Source: Bacillus sp. Y1 (GTDB lineage Bacteria; Bacillota; Bacilli; Bacillales; Cytobacillaceae). Taken from it: 64,000 nt of DNA. Positions 1-7,832 of the stretch are shown in pieces. The stretch covers positions 2,370,501-2,434,500 of the forward strand of contig NZ_CP030028.1 in NCBI RefSeq assembly GCF_003586445.1, read 5' to 3'. The translations under genes and the position numbers were made by a program. Every line of letters starts with the position of its first letter. The first letter of the stretch is position 1. Under the pieces are notes generated by a model that was not told where the DNA came from, ran no database searches, and saw nothing but the letters and a program-made list of their open reading frames with translations.

Positions 1-1004
1 ATCCTAATGAAGAAACACGAGGTGTGGTAGAAGTTATTGATTTTCCTGAGCAACAGCTTGGGGAAGAAGATGTCAAAATTAAAGTGGCATACTGCTCCAT
101 ATGTGGATCTGACCCACATCTTGTGGAAGGTGTATTCGGTTGGGAGCCTCCATTTGGTCTTGGTCATGAAGTATCTGGCATTGTTGTAGAACTAGGGCCA
201 AAAGCGACGAAAAAGGGACTGAAAGTAGGAGATCGAGTAGCAGGGAACTTTTTGAAGTTTTGTGGAACCTGTTATTACTGTTTAGACGGTCGAGAGCAGT
301 TTTGTGAAAACGTACATGATTACAACAGGCCGGGCATGTCTGAATATATCGTTTGGCATGAGTCACAGGTGTGGAAAGTACCTGATACGGTCTCTCTTGA
401 AGAAGCCTGCTTACTAGAACCTATTTCAATCGCTGTTCGCATTGTAGATAAAGCAAATATGAGAGTAGGACAGCGTGTGGCCATTTCAGGTGGCGGTCCA
501 ATCGGTTTGCTAACGCTTCAGGTACTTAAAAGATTCGGAGCAACATCACTCACATTGATTGAACCAATTGAAGATCGACGGAATCTCGCGAAATCATTTG
601 GTGCGGAGCATGTGATTAATCCGCTTGAAGAGGATGTACGAGAAGTAGCAAATACCATTACAGATGGACGGGGATTTGATGTCGTCATAGAAGCATCAGG
701 TTCTCCACATGCAGCAAATGTAGCGACTGACATTGCATCACGAGGGGGCACCGTTTTATATATTGCAATGTTCCCAAAAGAGTACGAAATGCCACTAAAT
801 CTTTATAAAAAATGCTATGAACAAGAATTAACCATTTCGGGTACTTTTGTCGCACCTTATGCGTTCCCACGTGCGATCCAATTGATGCCTCATCTCGATT
901 TGGAGCCTTTTACACAAAAAATCTTCCCACTTGAGCGTGGAGTAGAAGCTTTTGAAGCCCATATGAGTGGGAAATATCCAAAAGTATTAATTAAGTGTAA
1001 TTAA
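1..1004 (+). CDS. Zinc-dependent alcohol/polyol dehydrogenase (MDR family), 5' end outside window
   Basis: The frame is open to the left edge, so the true start lies upstream; the first in-window start would be GTG at 24. Numbering from that codon, the catalytic zinc ligands are Cys27 (CGSD) and His48-Glu49 (GHE). The structural zinc cysteines are 80, 83, 86 and 94 (C-x2-C-x2-C-x7-C). A Rossmann GGGPIG motif lies near residue 156. This is the threonine/sorbitol dehydrogenase-like branch, which oxidises a secondary alcohol with NAD(P)+. It sits 24 bases before a split transketolase in the same orientation, so a sugar or polyol catabolic operon is likely. The substrate cannot be read from the sequence. 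Confidence 0.9.
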   Translation, partial: PNEETRGVVEVIDFPEQQLGEEDVKIKVAYCSICGSDPHLVEGVFGWEPPFGLGHEVSGIVVELGPKATKKGLKVGDRVAGNFLKFCGTCYYCLDGREQFCENVHDYNRPGMSEYIVWHESQVWKVPDTVSLEEACLLEPISIAVRIVDKANMRVGQRVAISGGGPIGLLTLQVLKRFGATSLTLIEPIEDRRNLAKSFGAEHVINPLEEDVREVANTITDGRGFDVVIEASGSPHAANVATDIASRGGTVLYIAMFPKEYEMPLNLYKKCYEQELTISGTFVAPYAFPRAIQLMPHLDLEPFTQKIFPLERGVEAFEAHMSGKYPKVLIKCN

Positions 1005-1028
1005 TAAAATAGTAAAAAAGGAGAGAGT

Positions 1029-1901
1029 ATGATGAACAGTACTGTAAATGAATGGACGATTCAAGAACTGGAAGACAAAGCAATTGATATTCGTAAAGAT
1101 TTATGTACCTTTATTTATCGAATTGGCATAGCAGGTCATTTAGGTGGAGAACTGTCTATGATTGATATGGCGGTAGCTCTTTATTATAAATATATGAATT
1201 ATGATCCGAAAAATCCAGAAATGCCTGACCGTGACCGTCTTATCTTAAGTAAAGGGCATTGTGCAGAAGCACTATTTACCATTTATCAAGATATGGGCAT
1301 GTACACAATGGATTATATGGTTGATCACTTTGAAACACTAGAGACAGCAAAATTCAGTATGCACCCCAATCGGAAATATGTGGATGCGATTGAAGCATCT
1401 ACTGGTTCATTAGGTCATGGGATGCCACTGGCGACAGGGTTGGCCCTTGGTGCAAGGATGTCCAATGAAAACTGGCGGACATTCTGTATTATAGGTGATG
1501 GTGAACTTCAAGAAGGTACGAACTGGGAAGCATTTATGACTGCAGGACATTATCAACTAGGCAATCTTGTCGCGATAATTGATAAAAATGACCTGCAAAT
1601 GTCGGGTCCTACCAATCAAACAAATTCCATTGATCCACTGGATGAGAAAATGAGAGCGTTTGGCTGGGAAGTGATTGAGGTGAATGGAAATGATATGGGT
1701 GAAGTTTGTGGGGCGCTTGAATCACTTCCTCCATCTGATCCACATATTCGAAGAAAACCCATTTGTATTATCTCAAATACAACAAAGGGTAAAGGCGTAT
1801 CGTTTATGGAAAATGTCGTAGGTTGGCATGCAGGGGTTTTGAACAAAGAAGATTTGGAAAAGGCAATTGAATCTATCGAAAACACAAGAAAGGTGAGATA
1901 A
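1029..1901 (+). CDS. Transketolase, N-terminal (TPP-binding) subunit
   Basis: This 290-residue protein is the N-terminal half of a split transketolase. It starts ATG-ATG behind GGAGAG. The thiamine diphosphate/Mg motif runs from GDGELQEG (about residue 156) to DKND (about 185). SKGH (74-77) and the GSLGHG loop (about 126) are also family motifs. The C-terminal half follows 3 bases downstream, and the two chains should assemble into one transketolase moving two-carbon ketol units. Split transketolases in Firmicutes often sit in dedicated sugar pathways rather than the housekeeping pentose-phosphate route; the preceding dehydrogenase supports that here, by inference. Confidence 0.93.
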   Translation: MMNSTVNEWTIQELEDKAIDIRKDLCTFIYRIGIAGHLGGELSMIDMAVALYYKYMNYDPKNPEMPDRDRLILSKGHCAEALFTIYQDMGMYTMDYMVDHFETLETAKFSMHPNRKYVDAIEASTGSLGHGMPLATGLALGARMSNENWRTFCIIGDGELQEGTNWEAFMTAGHYQLGNLVAIIDKNDLQMSGPTNQTNSIDPLDEKMRAFGWEVIEVNGNDMGEVCGALESLPPSDPHIRRKPICIISNTTKGKGVSFMENVVGWHAGVLNKEDLEKAIESIENTRKVR

Positions 1902-1904
1902 ATT

Positions 1905-2873
1905 ATGGCTGTAGAAGTGAGCTTAAACTTTGACCAAATATTATCATCGGCACGTGAGGTATATGGAACGGAATTGAGAAAAATGGCTGACGAAGGAATG
2001 GACTTTGCGTTTGTTTGTTCAGACAACGTGGCTCCCTCATCTGAAGTTGGTAAATTAATGAAAGCGTACCCAGAACGTTGTGTTAATGTTGGGATTGCTG
2101 AAGCCAATCAGGTCGGTTTGTCTGCCGGTCTTGCGTTATCAGGAAAAGTAGTATTCTCACAAGTATTTGGACCGTTTTTACCCCTTCGTGCAGCAGACCA
2201 AATTCATGCAGATATCGCTTATAACGATGTACCCGTTCGACTAATCGGAACCCATGCGGGCGTAACGTCAGGTGGAGGACCGACTCATAATGCGATTGCA
2301 GATCTTTCGTTTTACCGTGCAGTTCCAAATTTAACGGTTGTTTGCCCGGCAGATGCCAATCAATGCGCGAAAGTGGTTAGACAGTCAATGACTTATCCAG
2401 GACCAATGATTATTCGTATTGCCAGAGGTGCTGAGCCAGATGTATATGCGGATAATGATTACGAATTTGAATTTGGTAAATCCATTACCATTAAAGAAGG
2501 TTCAGATTTAACATTAATAGGTACAGGAAGCTCAGTGTACTGGTCATTGAAGGCAGCACAAAAATTAGAAGAGTACGGCATTTACGCTAGAGTAATAGAT
2601 ATGCATACCATTAAACCGTTTGATGAAGCTGCCGTTCTAAAGGCAGCAAATGAAACGGGATGCGTCATTACGGTTGAAGACCAAAGTATCAATGGAGGTC
2701 TCGGAGGGGCAGTAGCGGAAATCATTGCAGAATCAAATATACCAACTAAGTTTAAGCGCATTGGTTTACCAGATGAATTCGCCGTATTAGGTGAGCCAAA
2801 TGATGTTTACAAATACTATGGCATGGACCCAGAAGGTATTGCGAAAACAGTACGTGAGTTTTTTAATCGGTAA
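1905..2873 (+). CDS. Transketolase, C-terminal (pyrimidine-binding) subunit
   Basis: This 322-residue partner of the upstream subunit begins 3 bases after it, with GAAAGGTGAG as ribosome site. The pyrimidine-domain motif NVGIAEAN (61-68) carries the conserved TPP-activating glutamate. HAGVTSGGGPTHN (about 120) is the usual substrate/cofactor loop. The transketolase C-terminal domain occupies roughly residues 190-320. Length fits other split C-terminal subunits (about 310-330). Translational coupling suggests 1:1 synthesis with the N-terminal chain. Confidence 0.93.
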   Translation: MAVEVSLNFDQILSSAREVYGTELRKMADEGMDFAFVCSDNVAPSSEVGKLMKAYPERCVNVGIAEANQVGLSAGLALSGKVVFSQVFGPFLPLRAADQIHADIAYNDVPVRLIGTHAGVTSGGGPTHNAIADLSFYRAVPNLTVVCPADANQCAKVVRQSMTYPGPMIIRIARGAEPDVYADNDYEFEFGKSITIKEGSDLTLIGTGSSVYWSLKAAQKLEEYGIYARVIDMHTIKPFDEAAVLKAANETGCVITVEDQSINGGLGGAVAEIIAESNIPTKFKRIGLPDEFAVLGEPNDVYKYYGMDPEGIAKTVREFFNR

Positions 2874-2898
2874 TTAATAGTGAAAGGGGAATAACCAG

Positions 2899-3036
2899 AT
2901 GACACAACTCGTTTGTCAACAATGTGAACAGGTAATCGATTATATATCCTCAGAGAAGTCCAGCATAATATATGGTCACTGTACTAGTTGTAGTCATGAA
3001 AATAGAGGAATTGAAGAAGAATTATCAGAAACGTAG
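2899..3036 (+). CDS. SR1P-like GapA-binding peptide (45 aa)
   Basis: This small ORF begins ATG at 2899 behind AAAGGGGA. It has the SR1P pattern VCQxC, then I-x-Y, EK, YG-x-C and x-x-C: Cys6, Cys9, Cys28 and Cys31, with YG at 25-26. In Bacillus subtilis SR1P (39 aa) is encoded on the dual-function RNA SR1 and binds glyceraldehyde-3-phosphate dehydrogenase GapA; that is family knowledge. This copy is slightly longer, with an acidic tail. It sits 25 bases after the transketolase operon and directly before a terminator, so it is probably the last cistron of a carbon-metabolism mRNA. A separate SR1-type RNA cannot be excluded. Confidence 0.75.
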   Translation: MTQLVCQQCEQVIDYISSEKSSIIYGHCTSCSHENRGIEEELSET

Positions 3037-3046
3037 ATTGTGAGGA

Positions 3047-3088
3047 GCCGACAAGACATCCTATTTTTATCTTGTCGGCTTATTTTTG
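3047..3088 (+). terminator. Intrinsic terminator after the transketolase/SR1P operon
   Basis: GCCGACAAGA (3047-3056) pairs with TCTTGTCGGC (3070-3079), followed by TTATTTTT. It is a 10-bp perfect stem with a 13-base loop. Confidence 0.85.
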
Positions 3089-3151
3089 CACATAGTCGGA
3101 AGGATTAAATGAAGGATTACCATGCAAATGTATATGGAGGGGAGAAAAGCT

Positions 3152-4612
3152 ATGCAACAGTATGAATTAGTAACTAAAAGTTATATTAACGGTGAATGGT
3201 TGAGTGGCGACAGTGGACGTGTATATAAAGATTTGAACCCGTATGACAACTCGGTCATTGCTGAAGTGAATATTGCATCTAAAGAACAGATGGAACAAGC
3301 TTTTGAAACCGCTGCTGAAGCTCAAAAGGAATGGGCAAAATCAAATGTGGAAGAGAGAAAAGCAGTTGTAGAAAAAGCAATTGCTTACTTAAAAGAAAAT
3401 CGAGAAGAAATTGTTCAGCTCATCAGTCGTGAAACTGGTGGAACCCTTTTAAAAGCGAATGTCGAACTTCATCTTACACTTGAAGTAATGGAAGAAGCCC
3501 TTCAATATGCTGAAGAAGCTTGTCATGTACGTGAAGTCCCAACTCATGTTGAAGGCAAGGTTAACCGTATTTATCGGTTACCTTTAGGTGTCATTTTATC
3601 TATTTCGCCATTTAATTTTCCAATGAACTTATCAATGAGAACAATCGTCCCAGCAATTGTATTAGGTAATGCGGTGGTTCATAAACCGGATATTCAGGTC
3701 GGTCTAGTCGGTGGTGTTGTACTAGCAAAAGCGTTTGAACAAGCGGGGCTCCCTGCTGGAGTGTTTAATATGCTTTTAACAGATGTTGAGGAGATGGGTG
3801 ACGATCTGCTTACACATCCTATTCCACGTTTAATTAGCTTTACTGGTTCAACAGCTGTTGGGCGTCATATCGGTGAAATTGCTGGCCGAAACTTAAAACG
3901 GGTGGCACTTGAACTAGGTGGAAACAGTCCATTTGTTGTGCTGTCTGATGCAAATGTGGACCAGGCCGTTCATGCAGCGATATTTGGGAAATACATTCAT
4001 CAAGGACAAATTTGTATGATTATTAATCGAATGATTGTGCATAAAGATCAGTATGAATCATTTGTCTCAAAATTTGTAGAAAGAACAAAACAATTGACTA
4101 CAGGTAATCCTCTGGATCCAAATACAATCATTGGACCACTTATTAATGAACGTCAGATTGAAAAAGCGCTAGGTTTCATTGAGGAAGCGAAAAAAGAAGG
4201 AGTAACCGTAGCCCTTGAAGGAAGACGTGAAGGAAATGTACTAACACCTTCCATTTTTATTGATGTAAAGAATGATGGGGCACTTGCTCAGAAAGAATTA
4301 TTTGGACCGATTGCCCTCATTATTAAAGCTGAAAGCGATGAAGACGCGATTAAAATGGCAAATGATACTCAAGCAGGTTTAAGCTCGGCTATTTTTACAA
4401 GTGATCTTGAAAAAGGGGAGCAATATGCTCTTCAGTTAGATGCTGGAATGACACATATTAATGATCAAACAGTCAATGATGCACCTAATATTCCATTCGG
4501 TGGTAACAAATCAAGTGGATTGGGCCGCTTCGGAAATCCATGGGTAGTCGATGAATTTACAACAATGAAATGGGTATCTGTGCAAACAAAAGAAAGGAAA
4601 TACGCTTTTTAA
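3152..4612 (+). CDS. Aldehyde dehydrogenase, aromatic-aldehyde (YfmT/vanillin dehydrogenase-like) type
   Basis: The frame opens at 3122, but ATG 3152 has a GGAGGGGAG site at the right distance and gives a family-like N-terminus, so a 486-residue protein is preferred. Counting from 3152, the catalytic Cys is about 288 (GQICM), the general-base Glu about 254 (ELGGN) and the oxyanion Asn about 155 (SPFNF). FTGST is the NAD-binding motif. It oxidises an aldehyde to the acid with NAD(P)+. The sequence style is closest to the benzaldehyde/vanillin branch (YfmT), by impression only. It follows a terminator, so it is likely a separate unit. Confidence 0.88.
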   Translation: MQQYELVTKSYINGEWLSGDSGRVYKDLNPYDNSVIAEVNIASKEQMEQAFETAAEAQKEWAKSNVEERKAVVEKAIAYLKENREEIVQLISRETGGTLLKANVELHLTLEVMEEALQYAEEACHVREVPTHVEGKVNRIYRLPLGVILSISPFNFPMNLSMRTIVPAIVLGNAVVHKPDIQVGLVGGVVLAKAFEQAGLPAGVFNMLLTDVEEMGDDLLTHPIPRLISFTGSTAVGRHIGEIAGRNLKRVALELGGNSPFVVLSDANVDQAVHAAIFGKYIHQGQICMIINRMIVHKDQYESFVSKFVERTKQLTTGNPLDPNTIIGPLINERQIEKALGFIEEAKKEGVTVALEGRREGNVLTPSIFIDVKNDGALAQKELFGPIALIIKAESDEDAIKMANDTQAGLSSAIFTSDLEKGEQYALQLDAGMTHINDQTVNDAPNIPFGGNKSSGLGRFGNPWVVDEFTTMKWVSVQTKERKYAF

Positions 4613-4720
4613 GAAATAATAAACTGTAAGCTAAAAAGAATGCGTCTTAGTTGCAAACCTTTTACCAATAACCTGAAAATCGATTGCACAAACAGTAGTA
4701 GAAAAGAATAATCACAAAAA

Positions 4721-4747
4721 AAGAGCTGACTACATTCAGCTCTTTTC
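4721..4747. terminator. Bidirectional terminator hairpin
   Basis: AAGAGCTGA (4721-4729) pairs with TCAGCTCTT (4736-4744), with A-runs on the left and T-runs on the right. It could stop both the aldehyde dehydrogenase mRNA and the reverse-strand relic beside it. Confidence 0.7.
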
Positions 4748-4753
4748 TTATTC

Positions 4754-4902
4754 CTATTTATTAACCACCAATTCTTTTGCAAGTTGTTCTGCAGATAAAA
4801 CCGCTTTTTCGATCGCTTGCTGTTTAATTTTTTCAGCATCATCTGGTTGTAAAGCATGACCTTCCGCAACAATGGTTTCCAATTTAATTGAAGCATTCGT
4901 AT
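4754..4902 (-). pseudogene. 3' fragment of an unrecognised reverse-strand gene
   Basis: Reading the minus strand, about 49 in-frame codons end at the TAG at 4754-4756. They include LETIVAEGHALQPDD and AIEKAVLSAEQLAKEL, a plausible amphipathic protein C-terminus. The frame is closed upstream by a TAG, there is no start codon or ribosome site, and it abuts a terminator-like hairpin. This is best read as the leftover tail of a deleted gene. The family was not recognised. Confidence 0.4.
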
Positions 4903-4926
4903 TTCTCTATGACAATACTATCAGGT

Positions 4927-4955
4927 AAAAAAAGAGATCGAATGGTCTCTTTTTT
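4927..4955 (-). terminator. Terminator of the SMEK-domain gene
   Basis: A-run and AGAGA (left) pair with TCTCT and a T-run (right) around a short loop. The hairpin reads as a terminator in either direction and overlaps the stop codon of the reverse-strand gene. Confidence 0.6.
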
Positions 4956-5983
4956 AATTGGTGGATGCAAAAACAGAAAAGTCAAGGTCAATAAATACTT
5001 TACTTGGATCAAGACCCATATCATCTACAAACTCTTTGATATTAAGTAAACAATGTGAAACTCTTGGGTAACCCTGGAGGATCACATAAAACAAATCAGG
5101 ATTTGTATCGTTTTCATGGCATGTTAGTAAATGTGCATTTTCAAGCATTGAGAGATATATTTTGTACTCATTTAGCTTTAAACCAAATATTTTATACACT
5201 TCTGTTTCATTCACACAGAGGGCATCGGGACCAATCCTGTATTCTGATTTTTGTACCAGAGCGTAAAATAATTCTCTGCTTAGGTGTGGGAGTTTATACA
5301 AGATGTCATAAAGTTCTTTGGTAGCAATTTCCTTCTCCATTCTTTCTTTAGCATCTATATTCGATCCGAGTTTTCTCTCATAATTAGAAATTAGCGCTCC
5401 ACAATTGCTATATGTATAGGTAGGGCTCTCCTCTATATTTGAAAGAATGGATGTGGGATCTATGCCCAATAATTGATAGACATCCATTATTTCTTGGTTG
5501 ATAAAGTTAAACACCTTTAACAATGGTCCACGTTCAAGACTATGAATCTTTTTTTTGATATCCCTAAGATCAACAATGTGCTGATCTTTATCAAAATTTA
5601 ACGCATCAATGTATTTCTGATCTATGGTTATTGATTTTTGTTTTTCTCCTAGGATTAAGATATAAAACGTATCGTAAGACTCGGTATGTTTATTTTCAAT
5701 GACTTTTTCTAAAGTTTTCCACTTTGTTTTTTCCAGTTTGTGTTGTAACCTGGATGGCAATTCTTTTTTCTTTGTCTCCTAGGTCAATGCCAGGTTCGTT
5801 AGTACGTATATCATTCAGATTGATAAAATTTGTATCGTATATACAATTAAATAGGTCCCTTGCAAAGTTTTCACTATGTATATGTAAATCGAGTAATTGT
5901 CTCGTGGCTTCACTTTCAAGATTAAAAGCAAGCCAATTTAATTTTAAGTTTATCGCTTCAGTAATGGTTTTCCTTTGTAACAT
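4954..5983 (-). pseudogene. SMEK-domain protein, interrupted by a frameshift
   Basis: Two overlapping reverse frames (start ATG 5981-5983; second part 4954-5760) join into one protein of about 340 residues. The first 75 residues carry the SMEK-domain pattern (ENFARDLFN, then IDLGDKEKRIAIQVTT). The continuation (TKWKTLEKVIE, then ESYDTFYILIL) is in the other frame. Continuity is restored by removing one base of an A6 run (T6 at 5727-5732 on the plus strand). The start has GGAG about 12 bases upstream. SMEK domains occur in proteins associated with conflict/defence loci; that is family knowledge. The frameshift may be real decay or a homopolymer base-calling error. The 250-residue C-terminal region was not recognised. 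Confidence 0.65.
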
Positions 5984-6178
5984 TTATATAACCAGCTCCA
6001 TAAAAAATTTCATATTCTACTACAACTATATTATTTAGTGTGATTTTTTAAAAGATATTGTTATTTTATTGGGTTTAATAAAAAGGGTAATTTAATTAAT
6101 TCTATCGATAAAAAGGTTTTCTTCAAATAAATAGAAATTTGTTATTAACTATTAAAAAACAATACCGATATAAAGTAT

Positions 6179-6652
6179 ATGGAAAATAGTTACATAAGAT
6201 CCTTTCATTCTAGAAATATTTCTACCATTTTACTAGGTGAGAATGTGAAGAGTTTAATTACGGCAGACGATATCTATCGTTTGCCTGATTTGATCCTTTC
6301 GATGGATCGGGTAAAGGGATTTTTGTTGTACGATATGGACTTTGGATACAGAAACGAATTCGCGGTTGAGAATTACCTAAAGAAATCAGGTAACGATATA
6401 TATACAACAGGGGCGACAACCTTAGAATGTGCTAGAATGCTATATAAAGCAGGAGCCAAAAGTGTCACCATTTTACCATTTGGGGTCACTCAGCATAAGG
6501 TGACTACAACAATTAGAAAACCGGTAAAAGATGCCAATGATGATATTTATCAACTAAGGTTAAATCATGTAACTGGTGAACCTTTTTGGGTTTCAAAGAG
6601 TAGTAATTACGAAGAATTTCATCAAATACGGAATTATTATTTTTCTCAATAA
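6179..6652 (+). CDS. Phosphoribosyltransferase-like protein, probably truncated or chimeric
   Basis: The clear signal is the PRPP-binding loop NDIYTTGATTLECAR (about residues 72-86), followed by LYKAGAKSVTILPFG, as in ComF/PRTase folds. Normally a hydrophobic beta strand precedes the DD/ND of this loop; here the preceding residues (AVENYLKKSG) do not look like one. The first 70 residues resemble no PRTase N-terminus I know. No good ribosome site precedes ATG 6179. It could be a relic fused to foreign 5' sequence, or a divergent stand-alone PRTase. A GIY-YIG nuclease follows 59 bases downstream. Confidence 0.5.
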   Translation: MENSYIRSFHSRNISTILLGENVKSLITADDIYRLPDLILSMDRVKGFLLYDMDFGYRNEFAVENYLKKSGNDIYTTGATTLECARMLYKAGAKSVTILPFGVTQHKVTTTIRKPVKDANDDIYQLRLNHVTGEPFWVSKSSNYEEFHQIRNYYFSQ

Positions 6653-6711
6653 GGTTTCTATAGAATATACTTTTTCAGGATTTGAAAATAGGGTGAGTTG
6701 GAGGCTTATAT

Positions 6712-7515
6712 ATGTTTGAAATCTTAGAACCAATACTTATCAAAAGTGGACTAGCTCGAATGTTTGATTTAAGAATTAAGGATGATAACACTGCAAATTC
6801 AAGACCTTGGGTTTCGTATCGTGTTAAGAGCAATATATACAAAATAAGGGCATTTGAATTATGGGGAGAGGGCCCCGAATTATTTAGAATTTATTACGCT
6901 GATAATATGAATGGAAACCTTAAAACATTGTTGGATTCTTTACCAGAGGTGTCTACCTCCAAAAAATCATATACGGACTTTAAAACAGATGATTATGTTT
7001 CTTTAGCTACTAAAATAGCTGATATTTTACAGTCAGATGAAATCATATTAGAGAGCAAAGCAAATAGCAAACTAGCTCGTTCATCAAAGTTTGAGGGTCT
7101 TGAGTTACCCGATGTTGACACATCTCAAGAAAATGTCTTAGGACATACATTTACATGGAGAGAAGTTATTGCCATTTGGGAAGATAATTCCGAAGATAAT
7201 AATCTAAAAAAGGTATTAAGACAAAATGGAATTTACATTCAAAGATCTGAAGATGGGAAAAGTAGATACATAGGTAGTGCCTATAACAGCGACGGAATTA
7301 TAGGTAGATGGATGGCACATTTAAATTCTCTTGGAGATGCACAACATCTTAATTTGTTTGTTCTAGAAAACGGCTATAATTCAGTCATCTTCTCCGTCAT
7401 TGAATTTATTGAAGGGACCGATTCTGAAATCATAAAGCGTGAATCGATGTGGAAGAAGACTCTTGGAACAATCAACCGCGGGCCATATAACGGAATTCAG
7501 TTGAATAATAATTAG
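6712..7515 (+). CDS. GIY-YIG nuclease domain protein
   Basis: This 267-residue protein begins ATG 6712 (GGGTGAGTTGGAGG upstream). The C-terminal 95 residues form a GIY-YIG domain: GIY at 173-175, YIG at 186-188, an Arg at 199, the metal-binding Glu at 244 and a terminal Asn at 260 (GPYNG). All core catalytic positions look present. The N-terminal 150 residues are unrecognised, with mixed alpha/beta character. GIY-YIG enzymes cut DNA in repair, homing or restriction. The neighbours (SMEK protein, PRTase-like, nuclease-like membrane protein) suggest an accessory or defence role; that is inference. A terminator follows directly. Confidence 0.75.
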   Translation: MFEILEPILIKSGLARMFDLRIKDDNTANSRPWVSYRVKSNIYKIRAFELWGEGPELFRIYYADNMNGNLKTLLDSLPEVSTSKKSYTDFKTDDYVSLATKIADILQSDEIILESKANSKLARSSKFEGLELPDVDTSQENVLGHTFTWREVIAIWEDNSEDNNLKKVLRQNGIYIQRSEDGKSRYIGSAYNSDGIIGRWMAHLNSLGDAQHLNLFVLENGYNSVIFSVIEFIEGTDSEIIKRESMWKKTLGTINRGPYNGIQLNNN

Positions 7516-7523
7516 GTGAATAA

Positions 7524-7558
7524 TAGCGTCCCGACTACTGTTGTCTGGACGCTTTTTT
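7524..7558 (+). terminator. Intrinsic terminator after the GIY-YIG gene
   Basis: AGCGTCC pairs with GGACGCT, followed by six T. The stem is GC-rich with a loop of about 14 bases. The 220 bases beyond it, up to the next gene, are AT-rich with no recognisable feature. Confidence 0.8.
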
Positions 7559-7832
7559 ATAGGATATTAACAATTTAATTACTAGAAGTTGAGATTCTGA
7601 GTAAGAGATAGTGCAGTGATTAAATATTATTTTCTAAGTTGTTGTAAAAACTTGCCTTTTTAAAATAAATCTAGGAAAAAATTACTAAGGTACCAACTAG
7701 AGAGTAATCCTTAAGTCTCGAATTGGACAAAAAATTAAACGGCATTAGTTGTAATAAAAATCAAAAGGGGGAATTCCCATTATTAATAGAATTTCTGGAA
7801 AAGAAGAAGCGATAGAATCATTAAATAATAGT

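Noticed and set aside
1616..2107. 163-codon reverse frame over the transketolase genes
   Set aside because: Antisense shadow of strongly conserved coding sequence with no start signals.
5720..5740. A AAA AAC slippery heptamer as programmed -1 frameshift in the SMEK gene
   Set aside because: The heptamer is in frame, but the downstream part needs a +1 shift, so -1 slippage would reach a stop instead.
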